A stretch of DNA of 17,773 nt from an uncultured Subdoligranulum sp. (GCF_937890665.1 NZ_CALADU010000136.1:1-17773); one strand, 5' to 3'. Shown: positions 6,051 through 13,521, counted from the stretch's first letter. Numbers and translations: made by a program. The notes: generated from the sequence alone by a model not told the origin.

Positions 6051-7322
6051 GTGCGGCGTTGGGGCTGGGGTCTGTTGGTGTTGGGGTGGGCATTGGTGGC
6101 GCTGGTGGCACCCCTATGGATGCTCTCCGATAGGGCGGCGGGTTCCCGCGGTTCTTCCTCTGCGGGGGATTCCGCCCCGTCCACCGCCACCGCTGCGCCG
6201 TCGGCCACGGCGGCGCCCGCGACCCGCACCACCCCCTACCGGGCGGTGTGGGTCAGCTATCTGGAATGGCAGCAGGTGGACTTTTCTTCCGCCGACACCT
6301 TCGCCCAAGATGCCGGGGCGCTGCTGGACAACATCGCCGACGTGGGGGCCACCGTGGTGCTGGCCCAAGTGCGGCCTTTCGGGGACGCCCTCTACCCCAG
6401 TGCACTCTTTCCCTTCAGCCACCTTTGCACCGGTACCCAAGGACAGGACCCCGGCTATGATCCCCTGGCCCTGCTGGTGCAGGCTGCCCACGACCGGGGG
6501 TTGGAACTGGAAGCTTGGGTCAACCCCTACCGCTTACAGGTGGGGGGCGTGCCCGCCCTTTGCGACGACAGCCCCGCCCGGCAGCACCCCGAATGGTGCA
6601 AGGTCACCACCCAAGGCATCTACCTTGACCCCGGCGACCCCGCCGTGCGGCAGTTCATCGCCGATGGGGTAGAGGAACTCTGCCAAAACTACGACTTGGA
6701 CGGCATCCACTTTGACGACTATTTCTACCCCACCACCGACGCCTCCTTTGACGCGGCGGACTATGCCGCGGCGGAGAGCGGCCTTTCGCTGGAAAACTGG
6801 CGGCGGCAGAACGTCAACGAGCTGATGACCCTTTGCCACAGCGTGACCCAACGCTACGGCGTGCGGTTCGGCGTGGCGCCCATGGCCGATTTGGAGCTGT
6901 GTTACAGCGGCCAATACAGCGATGCCGCCCGGTGGCTGGCACAGGGCGGCTTTGTGGATTATCTGATGCCCCAGCTTTACTGGGGCCTTACCTACGAACA
7001 AAACGGCGACACCACCCGCAGTCTGCCCGAACTGGCTGCCCAATGGGCGGCGCTGTCCCGGGCCGAGGGGGTGGCGCTCTACGGCGGGCTGGGCGCCTAC
7101 CGGCTGGGGGATGGGGACGGCAGCACTGCCGGCGCCGACGAATGGAACACCGGCCACGCCTTGGCCGACCAACTGGCCCTGCTGGAAACACTGGGCTTTC
7201 AGGGGGCGGGGCTCTACCGGTACGGCTCCCTGTGGGCCAATCCCCCATGGGAAACCTTGGCCGCCCAAGAACGGCAGGCAGTGGCCCAACAGTGGGGCGT
7301 TACAGCGTCCCTCGGGTATTGA
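6051..7322 (+). CDS. GHL10 (DUF187) family glycosidase-like secreted protein
   Basis: Protein of 423 residues. An N-terminal hydrophobic helix (about 5-25) acts as signal or membrane anchor. A Ser/Ala/Thr-rich linker follows to about 60, then a TIM-barrel domain of the glycosyl-hydrolase-like 10 family. Family marks are the start TTPYRAVWVSYLEW, WVNPYR (156-161), DGIHFDDYFYP (217-227, with the likely acidic active-site residues) and MPQLYWG (306-312). The substrate is unproven, and a cell-wall or capsule sugar is an inference. I chose GTG at 6051 because AAAAGGAGG (6034-6042) lies 8 bases before it. The GTG at 6042 overlaps that site. The 3' end overlaps the convergent gene at 7300-7692 by 23 bp, with no terminator between them. 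Confidence 0.87.
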   Translation: MRRWGWGLLVLGWALVALVAPLWMLSDRAAGSRGSSSAGDSAPSTATAAPSATAAPATRTTPYRAVWVSYLEWQQVDFSSADTFAQDAGALLDNIADVGATVVLAQVRPFGDALYPSALFPFSHLCTGTQGQDPGYDPLALLVQAAHDRGLELEAWVNPYRLQVGGVPALCDDSPARQHPEWCKVTTQGIYLDPGDPAVRQFIADGVEELCQNYDLDGIHFDDYFYPTTDASFDAADYAAAESGLSLENWRRQNVNELMTLCHSVTQRYGVRFGVAPMADLELCYSGQYSDAARWLAQGGFVDYLMPQLYWGLTYEQNGDTTRSLPELAAQWAALSRAEGVALYGGLGAYRLGDGDGSTAGADEWNTGHALADQLALLETLGFQGAGLYRYGSLWANPPWETLAAQERQAVAQQWGVTASLGY

Positions 7323-7692
7323 GGCGATACCCTACCTTAAAAACCGTCTGGATCTCGTGCTGGAGGCCCAGCTTGCGCCGCACCCGGTTGATATGGACAT
7401 CCACCGTGCGGCTTTCGCCAATGTAATCGTACCCCCATGCGGCGGTGAGCAGTTGCCCCCGGGTCAGCGCAATGTTGCGGTTGATGACCAAGGTTTCCAA
7501 CAACGCATACTCCCGGAGGGTCAGGTCTACCTCTACCCCCGCCCGCCAGACCCGATGGGCCCGCAGGTCGATCTGGAGATCCTTGAACCGATACTCGGTC
7601 AGCTTACGGTTGGTGCGCCGCAGCAGATGATGTACCCGGGGTTTTAGTTCTTCCACAAAGCATACTTCCTTTTGATAGGCGGGTTCGGCCAC
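7300..7692 (-). CDS. Stand-alone OmpR/PhoB-type winged-helix DNA-binding protein
   Basis: The 130 residues match only the effector half of an OmpR-family response regulator. Residues 14-28 look like the last receiver helix and linker (VEELKPRVHHLLRR). A full Trans_Reg_C winged helix follows at about 33-125, with the recognition helix RTVDVHINRVRRKL. No receiver domain is encoded upstream, where the sequence is AT-rich and non-coding. A good ribosome site (AAAGGAGGG, 8 bases before the GTG at 7692) shows translation is meant to start here, so this is not a recent truncation. No histidine kinase is adjacent. It probably binds DNA without phosphorylation control, and its targets are unknown. Confidence 0.85.
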   Translation of the reverse strand: MAEPAYQKEVCFVEELKPRVHHLLRRTNRKLTEYRFKDLQIDLRAHRVWRAGVEVDLTLREYALLETLVINRNIALTRGQLLTAAWGYDYIGESRTVDVHINRVRRKLGLQHEIQTVFKVGYRLNTRGTL

Positions 7693-7727
7693 GGTGCAGC
7701 CCTCCTTTTGTTTTCTTTCACCTATAT

Positions 7728-7776
7728 AGTATAACGACAGATGTTGCCGACTTGTTACAAATATTGCAAATATTTG
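7728..7776 (-). promoter_or_regulatory. Promoter -10 and upstream palindrome of the winged-helix gene
   Basis: Minus strand TATACT at 7728-7733, with no good -35 at 17 bases. A perfect inverted repeat CAAATATT-GCA-AATATTTG occupies 7758-7776, centred about 46 bases before the expected start of transcription. That is where activators often bind when the -35 is poor. Confidence 0.5.
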
Positions 7777-7888
7777 AACATTTATAGTTTATCTGTCTAT
7801 TTTTAATAGGATTATTTTACCTTTTCCACCGCCCTGTGCAAAAATGGGCATCCTATCACCGGCAGAAAAGAGAGTAGCCACTTCTATT

Positions 7889-7932
7889 CTAGCGCATTAT
7901 CCGCTAGAGTGCAATAGCGGAAATTCCGCTAT
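7889..7932. promoter_or_regulatory. Two operator-like palindromes before the XRE gene
   Basis: CTAGCG-N7-CGCTAG (7889-7907) and ATAGCGGAA-A-TTCCGCTAT (7914-7932) share the half-site TAGCG. The four half-sites start at 7890, 7902, 7915 and 7927, about 12-13 bases apart. They end just before the -10 box (7935-7940), as expected for autorepression by the XRE protein. Confidence 0.65.
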
Positions 7933-7940
7933 GCTATACT
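7932..7940 (+). promoter_or_regulatory. Extended -10 promoter of the XRE gene
   Basis: TGCTATACT, an extended -10 (TGN plus TATACT at 7935-7940). No good -35 is seen. It lies about 32 bases before the ATG and touches the right operator palindrome. Confidence 0.65.
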
Positions 7941-7972
7941 TTTTGTATCCCTACAAAGAGTTGAGGCTGACC

Positions 7973-8203
7973 ATGCTGTACCGACGAATCCGCGACCTAC
8001 GCGAAGATCATGACTTGACCCAAACCCAACTGGGGCAAATTTTGTCTTGCAGCCAGCGGGTGTACAGCAACTATGAGCGGGGCGAACTGGACATTCCCAC
8101 CGAGATCCTGCGCAAGCTGGCCCGGTATTACGGCGTCACGGCGGATTATCTTTTAGAACTGTCCGACATCCCTTGGCCTTACGGCGGCGCCCCCCGGGAA
8201 TAA
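7973..8203 (+). CDS. XRE-family helix-turn-helix transcription regulator
   Basis: Small protein of 76 residues that is almost entirely a Cro/CI-type HTH_3 domain (about 4-60). The helix-turn-helix runs TQTQLGQILSCSQRVYSNYE, and the domain closes with the common GVTADYLLEL segment. The longer open frame begins at 7844, but GAGG (7964-7967) 5-6 bases before the ATG at 7973 and the promoter at 7935 fix this start. Two palindromes with the TAGCG half-site just upstream suggest that it represses itself. There is no phage or toxin-antitoxin partner next to it, and its other targets are unknown. Confidence 0.88.
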   Translation: MLYRRIRDLREDHDLTQTQLGQILSCSQRVYSNYERGELDIPTEILRKLARYYGVTADYLLELSDIPWPYGGAPRE

Positions 8204-8211
8204 AAACCGGC

Positions 8212-8498
8212 TTTTCCACCGGGCAGCCCCGGCGCCGAGTTTTCCCCAAACACCCTCTGCCGGCAGGGGATTTTTGCCGCCCTTTTCCCCTATTTTGTGT
8301 CTTTTCCACCGCCCGGATCCCTCGGTCCGGGCCGTTTTTGCACCTTTTCGGTGGACAGTTGTGGAAAATTTTCCGCCTATTTTCGCCGTTGCTGCTGCAA
8401 ATTCTCGGAATTTCCCCACTTTTCCACCCGGTTTTCCACAGTTTCAACAGGGTTTTCCACCATTTCCCCGTGGAAAAGTCCGTGGAAAGAGTGGAAAA
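8212..8498. repeat. Cluster of TTTTCCAC octamers (DnaA-box-like)
   Basis: Eight exact TTTTCCAC octamers lie within 287 bases. Plus-strand copies are at 8212, 8302, 8420, 8432 and 8453. Minus-strand copies (GTGGAAAA) are at 8361, 8470 and 8491. Near matches lie between (8240, 8283, 8369, 8482). The copies at 8432-8440 and 8360-8368 read TTTTCCACA, a common variant of the DnaA box TTATCCACA. Left copies face right and the last two face left, so the right part can also form hairpins. Long open frames across the cluster on both strands look like by-products of the repeats. Confidence 0.75.
8311..8339 (+). terminator. Terminator downstream of the XRE gene
   Basis: GCCCGGA (8311-8317)/TCCGGGC (8326-8332) with an 8-base loop, then CGTTTTT. 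A weaker hairpin with a T run lies just before it (8253-8275, CCTCTG/CAGGGG then ATTTTTG), so termination may be two-step. Confidence 0.65.
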
Positions 8499-8588
8499 CT
8501 CGGTGCAAACGGTGCAAAACCCTGCATTTCTCTGGGATTTTTCGATTCGTTCAAAATCCATTCACATGCGGTTCATGATTTTGGCGCA

Positions 8589-8597
8589 TGCTATACC
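8589..8597 (+). promoter_or_regulatory. Extended -10 promoter of ftsH
   Basis: TGCTATACC (TGN plus TATACC at 8592-8597), 21 bases before the ATG. There is no clear -35. Confidence 0.55.
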
Positions 8598-8618
8598 TTA
8601 GTAAGGAGTTGAAGATCT

Positions 8619-10499
8619 ATGAAAGAAACCACACCCCCCAAAGATCCCAAAAAGAAACTTTGGGTCGGCTATTCCATTGTGATCGTGCTGCTGCTGCTCA
8701 GCAACATTTTCCTATTCCCGGCCATGATGCAGGCCAAAGTAAAAAGCGTCAATTACAGCACCTTCTTGCAGATGCTGGAAGATAAAGAACTGACCACCGT
8801 CCAGTTGGAAGACCAGCAGATCTTCTTTGTGGACAAGGACGAAAACGCCTACAAGACCAACGCCATCTCGCAGGACGGCGATCTGGTCAACCGGCTGGAA
8901 GATGCCGGCGTAGAGTTCGGCACCGTCTACCAGAACCCCACCATCTGGGATTCGCTGCTCAATCTGGTGCTGAGCTTCCTGCCCTTCTTGGTGCTGTTCT
9001 GGCTGGCCAACCGGATGCTGGCCAAGCGGATGCAGGGCATGGGCGGCGCCAATTCCATGTTCTTCGGCGGCAAGTCGGGGGCCAAGCAGTATGTGGTGGA
9101 CGACAAGACCGGCATCAAGTTTCAGGACGTGGCCGGTGAGGACGAAGCCAAAGAGAGTTTGCAAGAGATCGTGGACTTTCTCCACAACCCCAAAAAGTAC
9201 GAGGACATCGGCGCTAAGATGCCCAAGGGCGTTTTGCTGGTAGGCCCTCCGGGTACCGGCAAGACCTTGCTGGCCCGGGCCGTGGCCGGCGAGGCCGGTG
9301 TGCCCTTCTTCTCCATCGCGGGCAGCGAATTTGTAGAGATGTTCGTGGGCATGGGTGCTTCCAAGGTGCGGGACCTCTTTAAACAGGCCGCCGAAAAAGC
9401 CCCCTGCATCGTCTTTATCGACGAGATCGATACCATCGGCAAAAAGCGTGACGGCGCCGGGAACTTCGGCGGCAACGACGAGCGGGAGCAGACCCTGAAC
9501 CAGCTCCTCACCGAGATGGACGGCTTTGACGCCACCAAGGGCGTGGTCATTCTGGCCGCTACCAACCGTCCCGAATCGCTGGACCCGGCCCTGACCCGGC
9601 CCGGCCGGTTTGACCGCCGCGTGCCGGTGGAACTGCCCGACCTGAAAGGCCGGGAAAGTATCCTGCGGCTCCACGCCAAGAAGGTCAAGCTGGGCCCCGA
9701 CTGCGACTTTTCCATTATAGCCCGGATGACCCCCGGTGCCTCCGGCGCCGAGCTGGCCAACATCGTCAACGAAGCCGCCCTCTGCGCCGTGCGTCACCGC
9801 CGCAAGGCCGTGACCCAGTTCGACCTGCAGGAGGCCGTGGACACCATTCTGGCCGGTGCCCAGAAGAAAAACAAGATCCTCAACGACAAAGAGAAGTGCA
9901 TCGTGGCCTACCACGAAGTGGGTCATGCCTTGGTGGCGGCGCTGCAAAGCCACAGCGCCCCGGTGCAAAAAATCACCATTGTGCCCCGTACCTCCGGCGC
10001 GCTGGGCTTTACCATGCAGGTGGATGAGGGCGACCACACCCTGATGTCCAAGGAGGAGATCCTCAACAAGATCGCCACCTTTACCGGCGGCCGTGCTGCG
10101 GAGGAATTGATCTTCCACTCCATCACCACCGGTGCTTCCAACGACATTGAACAGGCCACCAAGCTGGCCCGGGCCGCTGTGACCCGGTACGGCATGACCG
10201 ATGACTTCGACATGGTGGCGCTGGAAACCGTCAACAACGCCTACCTGGGCGGCGACGCCAGCTTGGCTTGCAGCCAGCAGACCGCCGCCGCGGTGGACGC
10301 CAAGGTGGTGGAGATCGTCAAGGCCCAGCACCAGAAGGCCCTGTCGCTGTTGGCCGAAAACAAGCGCAAACTGGACGAGATCGCCCAATATCTCTACGAA
10401 AAGGAGACCATCTCCGGCGAAGAGTTTATGCGGATTTTGAACGCCCAGCCGCAATTACCGGCAGCGACCCCGGCAGATTCCACAAAACAATCACAGTAA
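8619..10499 (+). CDS. ftsH: ATP-dependent zinc metalloprotease FtsH
   Basis: Membrane AAA+ protease of 626 residues, a normal length. It unfolds and degrades membrane and some soluble proteins. Order of parts: a first transmembrane helix (about 14-37), an extracytoplasmic FtsH_ext domain, and a second helix (about 112-132). In the AAA module are Walker A GPPGTGKT (209-216), pore loop FVG (242-244), Walker B VFIDEID and an SRH region ending RPGRFDRR (327-334). The M41 peptidase domain has the zinc site HEVGH (432-436) and third ligand D509. HEVGH replaces the usual HEAGH but keeps both histidines and the glutamate, so activity is expected. AAGGAG lies 10 bases before the ATG. A dense TTTTCCAC cluster fills the region just upstream. 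Confidence 0.97.
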   Translation: MKETTPPKDPKKKLWVGYSIVIVLLLLSNIFLFPAMMQAKVKSVNYSTFLQMLEDKELTTVQLEDQQIFFVDKDENAYKTNAISQDGDLVNRLEDAGVEFGTVYQNPTIWDSLLNLVLSFLPFLVLFWLANRMLAKRMQGMGGANSMFFGGKSGAKQYVVDDKTGIKFQDVAGEDEAKESLQEIVDFLHNPKKYEDIGAKMPKGVLLVGPPGTGKTLLARAVAGEAGVPFFSIAGSEFVEMFVGMGASKVRDLFKQAAEKAPCIVFIDEIDTIGKKRDGAGNFGGNDEREQTLNQLLTEMDGFDATKGVVILAATNRPESLDPALTRPGRFDRRVPVELPDLKGRESILRLHAKKVKLGPDCDFSIIARMTPGASGAELANIVNEAALCAVRHRRKAVTQFDLQEAVDTILAGAQKKNKILNDKEKCIVAYHEVGHALVAALQSHSAPVQKITIVPRTSGALGFTMQVDEGDHTLMSKEEILNKIATFTGGRAAEELIFHSITTGASNDIEQATKLARAAVTRYGMTDDFDMVALETVNNAYLGGDASLACSQQTAAAVDAKVVEIVKAQHQKALSLLAENKRKLDEIAQYLYEKETISGEEFMRILNAQPQLPAATPADSTKQSQ

Positions 10500-10519
10500 T
10501 TTTGTGCTATTGTACCCTT

Positions 10520-10556
10520 GCACCCCCTTGACGAATGGGGTGCCGCCCTGTATCAT
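10520..10556 (+). promoter_or_regulatory. Promoter with overlapping inverted repeat
   Basis: TTGACG (10528-10533), 17-base spacer, TATCAT (10551-10556) drive the ACP-like gene. GCACCCC (10520-10526) and GGGGTGC (10537-10543) form an inverted repeat whose gap contains the -35 box. No T run follows, so an operator is more likely than a terminator for ftsH. Confidence 0.7.
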
Positions 10557-10590
10557 AAAAGAAAACTTCTCAGCGAGGGGGGAACGCAGA

Positions 10591-10830
10591 GTGACGTTCG
10601 AAGAACTGCAGGAGCTTTTGGCGGAACAGTTCAGCTGCGACACGGCCGAACTTTCCCGCGGCGTTGCGCTGAGCGATCTGGGCGCCGACCATGAGGACAT
10701 GGTGGAACTGGCCTGGGCACTGGGTGAAGCGCTGGGCGTGGAAATCGACGAGAGTGAACTGAACGTGGATATGACGATCGGTGAACTGTGGCGCTTTGCT
10801 GTGGATCTGGCTGAAAACGCCGAGATGTAA
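10591..10830 (+). CDS. Acyl carrier protein-like protein lacking the attachment serine
   Basis: Acidic protein of 79 residues with the pattern of an acyl carrier protein: helix 1 TFEELQELLAEQF, then LSDLGADHEDMVELAWALGEALGVEI. In a working ACP the second segment reads LGADSLD, and its serine carries 4'-phosphopantetheine. Here the serine position is H34 (GADHED), so it should not carry an acyl chain. The GTG start at 10591 is set by GAGGGGGG 8 bases upstream. It has its own promoter, follows ftsH by 91 bases and ends in a strong terminator. No fatty-acid or polyketide genes are near. Its role is unknown, and a protein-protein adaptor is only a guess. Confidence 0.82.
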   Translation: MTFEELQELLAEQFSCDTAELSRGVALSDLGADHEDMVELAWALGEALGVEIDESELNVDMTIGELWRFAVDLAENAEM

Positions 10831-10839
10831 AACAATGTA

Positions 10840-10867
10840 GCCCGCCCCTTGGGGGGCGGGCTTTTTT
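10840..10867 (+). terminator. Terminator of the ACP-like gene
   Basis: GCCCGCCCC (10840-10848)/GGGGCGGGC (10853-10861), loop TTGG, then six T. It stands only 17 bases before the next start codon. Because no separate promoter fits in the gap, the glycosyltransferase gene may rely on read-through. Confidence 0.9.
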
Positions 10868-10884
10868 GGTGATGGGAGCACGCT

Positions 10885-12444
10885 ATGGCACAACGGAAAA
10901 AGCGGTATCTGCTGGCGCTGGTCTTGCTGCTGGTGGCGGGGCTGGGCTTGATGCTTGGCTATGCCGCCTGCAAGCAGGGGTATCATGTAGACGAGCTGTA
11001 TACCTACGAACTGACCAACTATCCGGGGGGATTCTACGCCCTGCAGGACGGGTATCTGGATACCTGGCAGGACGGTGCGCTCTACCAGAGCGCCCTGCAC
11101 CCCACCCATTCCTTTGACTACCGCATCCTCTGGAACAACCAAAAAATCGACGTTCACCCGCCGCTCTACTACTGCGTGGTCTATACCTTTGAATGTCTTT
11201 TCCCCGGGGTAGACCTGCCTTGGGTGGGGCTTTTGCCCAACTTCCTCTTTCTGCTGGCAGCCACCTTTGTGCTGTACTGGGCGGCGCGGCGGCTCACCGG
11301 GCGGTTCTGGGTGTCGTGGGTGGCGGCGGCGGTCTTTCTGCTCAACGTAGGCACCCAAGGCATGGCCATCCTGACCCGGATGTACGCCATGCTGATGTGC
11401 GAGACCCTTTTGCTGGTGTTGGCTCACCTGACCCTCTACCGCCGGCTGCGCGCCGGGCAAAAGCCCGGGCTGGTCTGGCTGGGGTTGGCGGCCGCCACCA
11501 TGGCCGGCGCACTGACCCAGTATTTCTTCCTTGTGTTCTGTTTCTTCTTCTGCGGGCTGTTCGGCCTATGGCTGCTGGCCACCCGCCGCTGGCGGGCCGC
11601 CCTGTCCTATGTGGTGGCCGAATTCGGCGGGCTGGGCTTGGCGTTTTTGGCCTTTCCCACCATGCGGCAGCACATCTTCTCGGGGTCCCGGGGGCAGCAG
11701 GCTTTCGGCAGCTTTTTGGACCTCTCCTCCCTGTCCGATTGGGTCGCCAGCGTAGGCCGGGTCCTGGCCCTGCTGGGGGGCCAATTCGGCGGCGCGGCTC
11801 TCTGGGCACTGCTGCTCCTCTTTGCCGGGGCGCTGCTCTGGAAGGCGGGCTGCCGTCCCCGGGGCATGGGGTTGTTTGCCTGCATGCTGGCATTGGCGGG
11901 GCTGTGTTATATTTTGGTCATCAACAAGACCGCCCCCTATGAGGCGGACCGCTACTATGTGCTGCTCTACGGGCCGCTGGTGCTGGCAGGCGCTGCCGTG
12001 CTGGCCCGGTTGGCGGCCCTTTATCCCCGGTGGGAACCGGTGATGGCCCTCATCGTCATGCTGCCTGTCCTGATGGCCCATCTGACGGTGGGCAACGAAT
12101 ACCTCTACACCCAGTACGCGGGCCGCGCCCCTGCGCTGGCAGATACCGCTTCCCTGCCCGCGGTGGTGCTCAACCAAGCGGGGTACGAAGTGGCCCCCGA
12201 CCTTTTCTTACCGGAATTTGCCCAGCGAGAGGCGGTGTATCAGGTCACCGGCGGCCACGACGCCGAAGGCTTGGCCGATGCGGTGGAAAACCGGGACCTC
12301 TCCGATGGGTTTGTGCTCTACGGCTACCTGTATTCCGCCGATGAGCTGTTGGAGTTGGCCAACGAAGTGCTGGATATTCAATCGGCGGAGCTGCTCACCG
12401 AGGTAGCGCGGTGCCCGGTGTATTATATTACGTTACATGCGTGA
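10885..12444 (+). CDS. GT-C fold integral membrane glycosyltransferase (GT39/ArnT-like)
   Basis: Membrane protein of 519 residues with about 10-12 hydrophobic helices. The first helix (about 8-28) leads to a loop with HVDE (34-37), the acidic motif of GT-C enzymes, followed by DVHPPLYY (89-96) and TRMYAML, as in PMT/ArnT relatives. Such enzymes transfer a sugar from a polyprenyl-phosphate donor on the outer face of the membrane. The acceptor cannot be told. A soluble C-terminal tail of about 100 residues follows the last helix. The ribosome site GGGAG lies 6 bases before the ATG. The gene follows the ACP-like gene with 54 bases between stop and start, terminator included. A 3'-end palindrome lies 18 bases after its stop codon. 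Confidence 0.85.
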   Translation: MAQRKKRYLLALVLLLVAGLGLMLGYAACKQGYHVDELYTYELTNYPGGFYALQDGYLDTWQDGALYQSALHPTHSFDYRILWNNQKIDVHPPLYYCVVYTFECLFPGVDLPWVGLLPNFLFLLAATFVLYWAARRLTGRFWVSWVAAAVFLLNVGTQGMAILTRMYAMLMCETLLLVLAHLTLYRRLRAGQKPGLVWLGLAAATMAGALTQYFFLVFCFFFCGLFGLWLLATRRWRAALSYVVAEFGGLGLAFLAFPTMRQHIFSGSRGQQAFGSFLDLSSLSDWVASVGRVLALLGGQFGGAALWALLLLFAGALLWKAGCRPRGMGLFACMLALAGLCYILVINKTAPYEADRYYVLLYGPLVLAGAAVLARLAALYPRWEPVMALIVMLPVLMAHLTVGNEYLYTQYAGRAPALADTASLPAVVLNQAGYEVAPDLFLPEFAQREAVYQVTGGHDAEGLADAVENRDLSDGFVLYGYLYSADELLELANEVLDIQSAELLTEVARCPVYYITLHA

Positions 12445-12461
12445 TGGTTCCTTGATAAAGC

Positions 12462-12499
12462 CCTACTTTCTTTGCAAAGAAAGTAGGCAAAGAAACTCT
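12462..12499 (+). repeat. Stop-codon-proximal palindromic repeat, copy 1
   Basis: A perfect 26-bp palindrome (12462-12487, left arm CCTACTTTCTTTG) plus tail CAAAGAAACTCT (12488-12499), 18 bases after the glycosyltransferase stop. The palindrome and the first 8 bases of the tail are identical to 14848-14881. Confidence 0.85.
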
Positions 12500-12503
12500 A
12501 TAG

Positions 12504-12535
12504 AAAAAGGCATGGTCCTAAGACCATGCCTTTTT
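12504..12535. terminator. Bidirectional terminator between convergent genes
   Basis: A perfect 14-bp stem AAAAAGGCATGGTC/GACCATGCCTTTTT with loop CTAA, having T runs on both strands. It separates the plus-strand glycosyltransferase from the minus-strand L,D-transpeptidase gene. Confidence 0.92.
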
Positions 12536-12539
12536 GGTT

Positions 12540-12573
12540 GAAATTCTTTGGTCCTTTCTTTATAAAGAAAGGA
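12540..12573 (-). repeat. Stop-codon-proximal palindromic repeat, copy 2
   Basis: Palindrome 12552-12573 (left arm TCCTTTCTTTA) with the tail CCAAAGAATTTC read on the minus strand (12540-12551). It starts 3 bases after the stop codon of the L,D-transpeptidase gene. The orientation is opposite to the other copies. Confidence 0.75.
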
Positions 12574-12576
12574 TGG

Positions 12577-13521
12577 TTAGCCGCGGGTGCCCACGATGCT
12601 GGAATCGGTGCTCCAGCCTTGCAGGTCGGTGGGGGTCAGGCTGGCCAGCCAGTTTTCCTGTTCGGCGTCCCACTGGTCCCACGCCTCTTGGCTGCGGATA
12701 GCCGTGCCGGTCAGGTAGCTGTCATCCCACGGGTTGGCCGGGTCGGGGTCGGTGGGGTCCCAGCCCCGCTTTTCCTCGTCCTTCGGGTCGGTGTAGATGG
12801 TGCCCGGTTTGCCCATCGGCCCGGGGTTTTCCGCGTCGTCATAGATCACCACCGGCGTACCGATGGGGCAGTTATCGTAGATCCACTTTACGTCTACCAC
12901 CGCCAACCGGATACAGCCCAAGCTGGCAATGCTGCCCAGCTCGTTGAACTGGTCGTATTCCACGTCGTCCTTGTGCTGGCTGTAATAGGGCACGCTGTGG
13001 AACAGATACCCGCCATAGATGCGGGTGGCGTACTGCCCATAGCTGGGTCCCATCAGCAGCCGCCAGTCATAGTTCACCGGGGTGGTCCAGTAACCCGTGG
13101 GGGTGTCCTCGCCGCCGCTGCAAACCATCGCCATGAACGGTACCGTGTACCGGTTCTCCTCGTCGGTGGTGTAGACCGTCACCGTGCTGGCTGCCCGGTT
13201 TACCGCCAACAGGTAGGGGTATCCTTCCTGCGCGTCCAGCGTCATGCCCGCGTCGGCAAACTGTTCCGCCAACTGCTCCATCAACGCTTTGCCCGCTTCG
13301 TCCCAAGTGGTGGGGTCGGTCACTTCCGGCGCGTCCTTGGTGGCGTTGCTGGACGCTGCCGCCATCACCAACGCACTCTCCGGCGTGGCGGTGGGTTCCG
13401 GCGTCGGCGCTACCGTTGGTACCGGTGTCGGCGTGGGTTCCGGTTCCTTCGCTTTCTTGGAACAGCCCGCCAACAGCGTTACGGCTAACATCAGCGGTAG
13501 TATACGGCGTACAATCGTCAT
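12577..13521 (-). CDS. L,D-transpeptidase (YkuD) lipoprotein
   Basis: Lipoprotein of 314 residues. The signal ends in LAGC with C20 lipidated. A Pro/Thr/Glu-rich linker covers about 25-50, and the YkuD domain covers about 100-228. The domain crosslinks peptidoglycan stems or attaches proteins to them, using a cysteine. H175 (FHSVPY) and C203 (ASLGCIRL) fit the family motif H-X(n)-S-H-G-C. The histidine before GC is leucine (L201), an unusual change, though the nucleophile and first histidine remain. A Trp/Asp-rich tail follows. I chose ATG at 13521 because AAAGG lies 9 bases before it. The ATG at 13530 touches that site. A possible TATACT (13597-13602) lies upstream, with a weak -35. Confidence 0.9.
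   Translation of the reverse strand: MTIVRRILPLMLAVTLLAGCSKKAKEPEPTPTPVPTVAPTPEPTATPESALVMAAASSNATKDAPEVTDPTTWDEAGKALMEQLAEQFADAGMTLDAQEGYPYLLAVNRAASTVTVYTTDEENRYTVPFMAMVCSGGEDTPTGYWTTPVNYDWRLLMGPSYGQYATRIYGGYLFHSVPYYSQHKDDVEYDQFNELGSIASLGCIRLAVVDVKWIYDNCPIGTPVVIYDDAENPGPMGKPGTIYTDPKDEEKRGWDPTDPDPANPWDDSYLTGTAIRSQEAWDQWDAEQENWLASLTPTDLQGWSTDSSIVGTRG

Noticed and set aside
8212..8498. Calling the box cluster the chromosome origin
   Set aside because: No replication genes, no visible AT-rich unwinding element and no skew information are available in the window. The motif cluster alone is not enough.
8136..8601. Open frames of about 140 codons on both strands over the TTTTCCAC cluster
   Set aside because: Both frames are spelled by the repeated octamer, have no good ribosome site, and the minus frame runs into the XRE gene. 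They look like repeat by-products.
8712..10454. 580-codon minus-strand open frame
   Set aside because: It is the antisense shadow of ftsH, which has every family motif on the plus strand. The composition gives long stop-free antisense frames.
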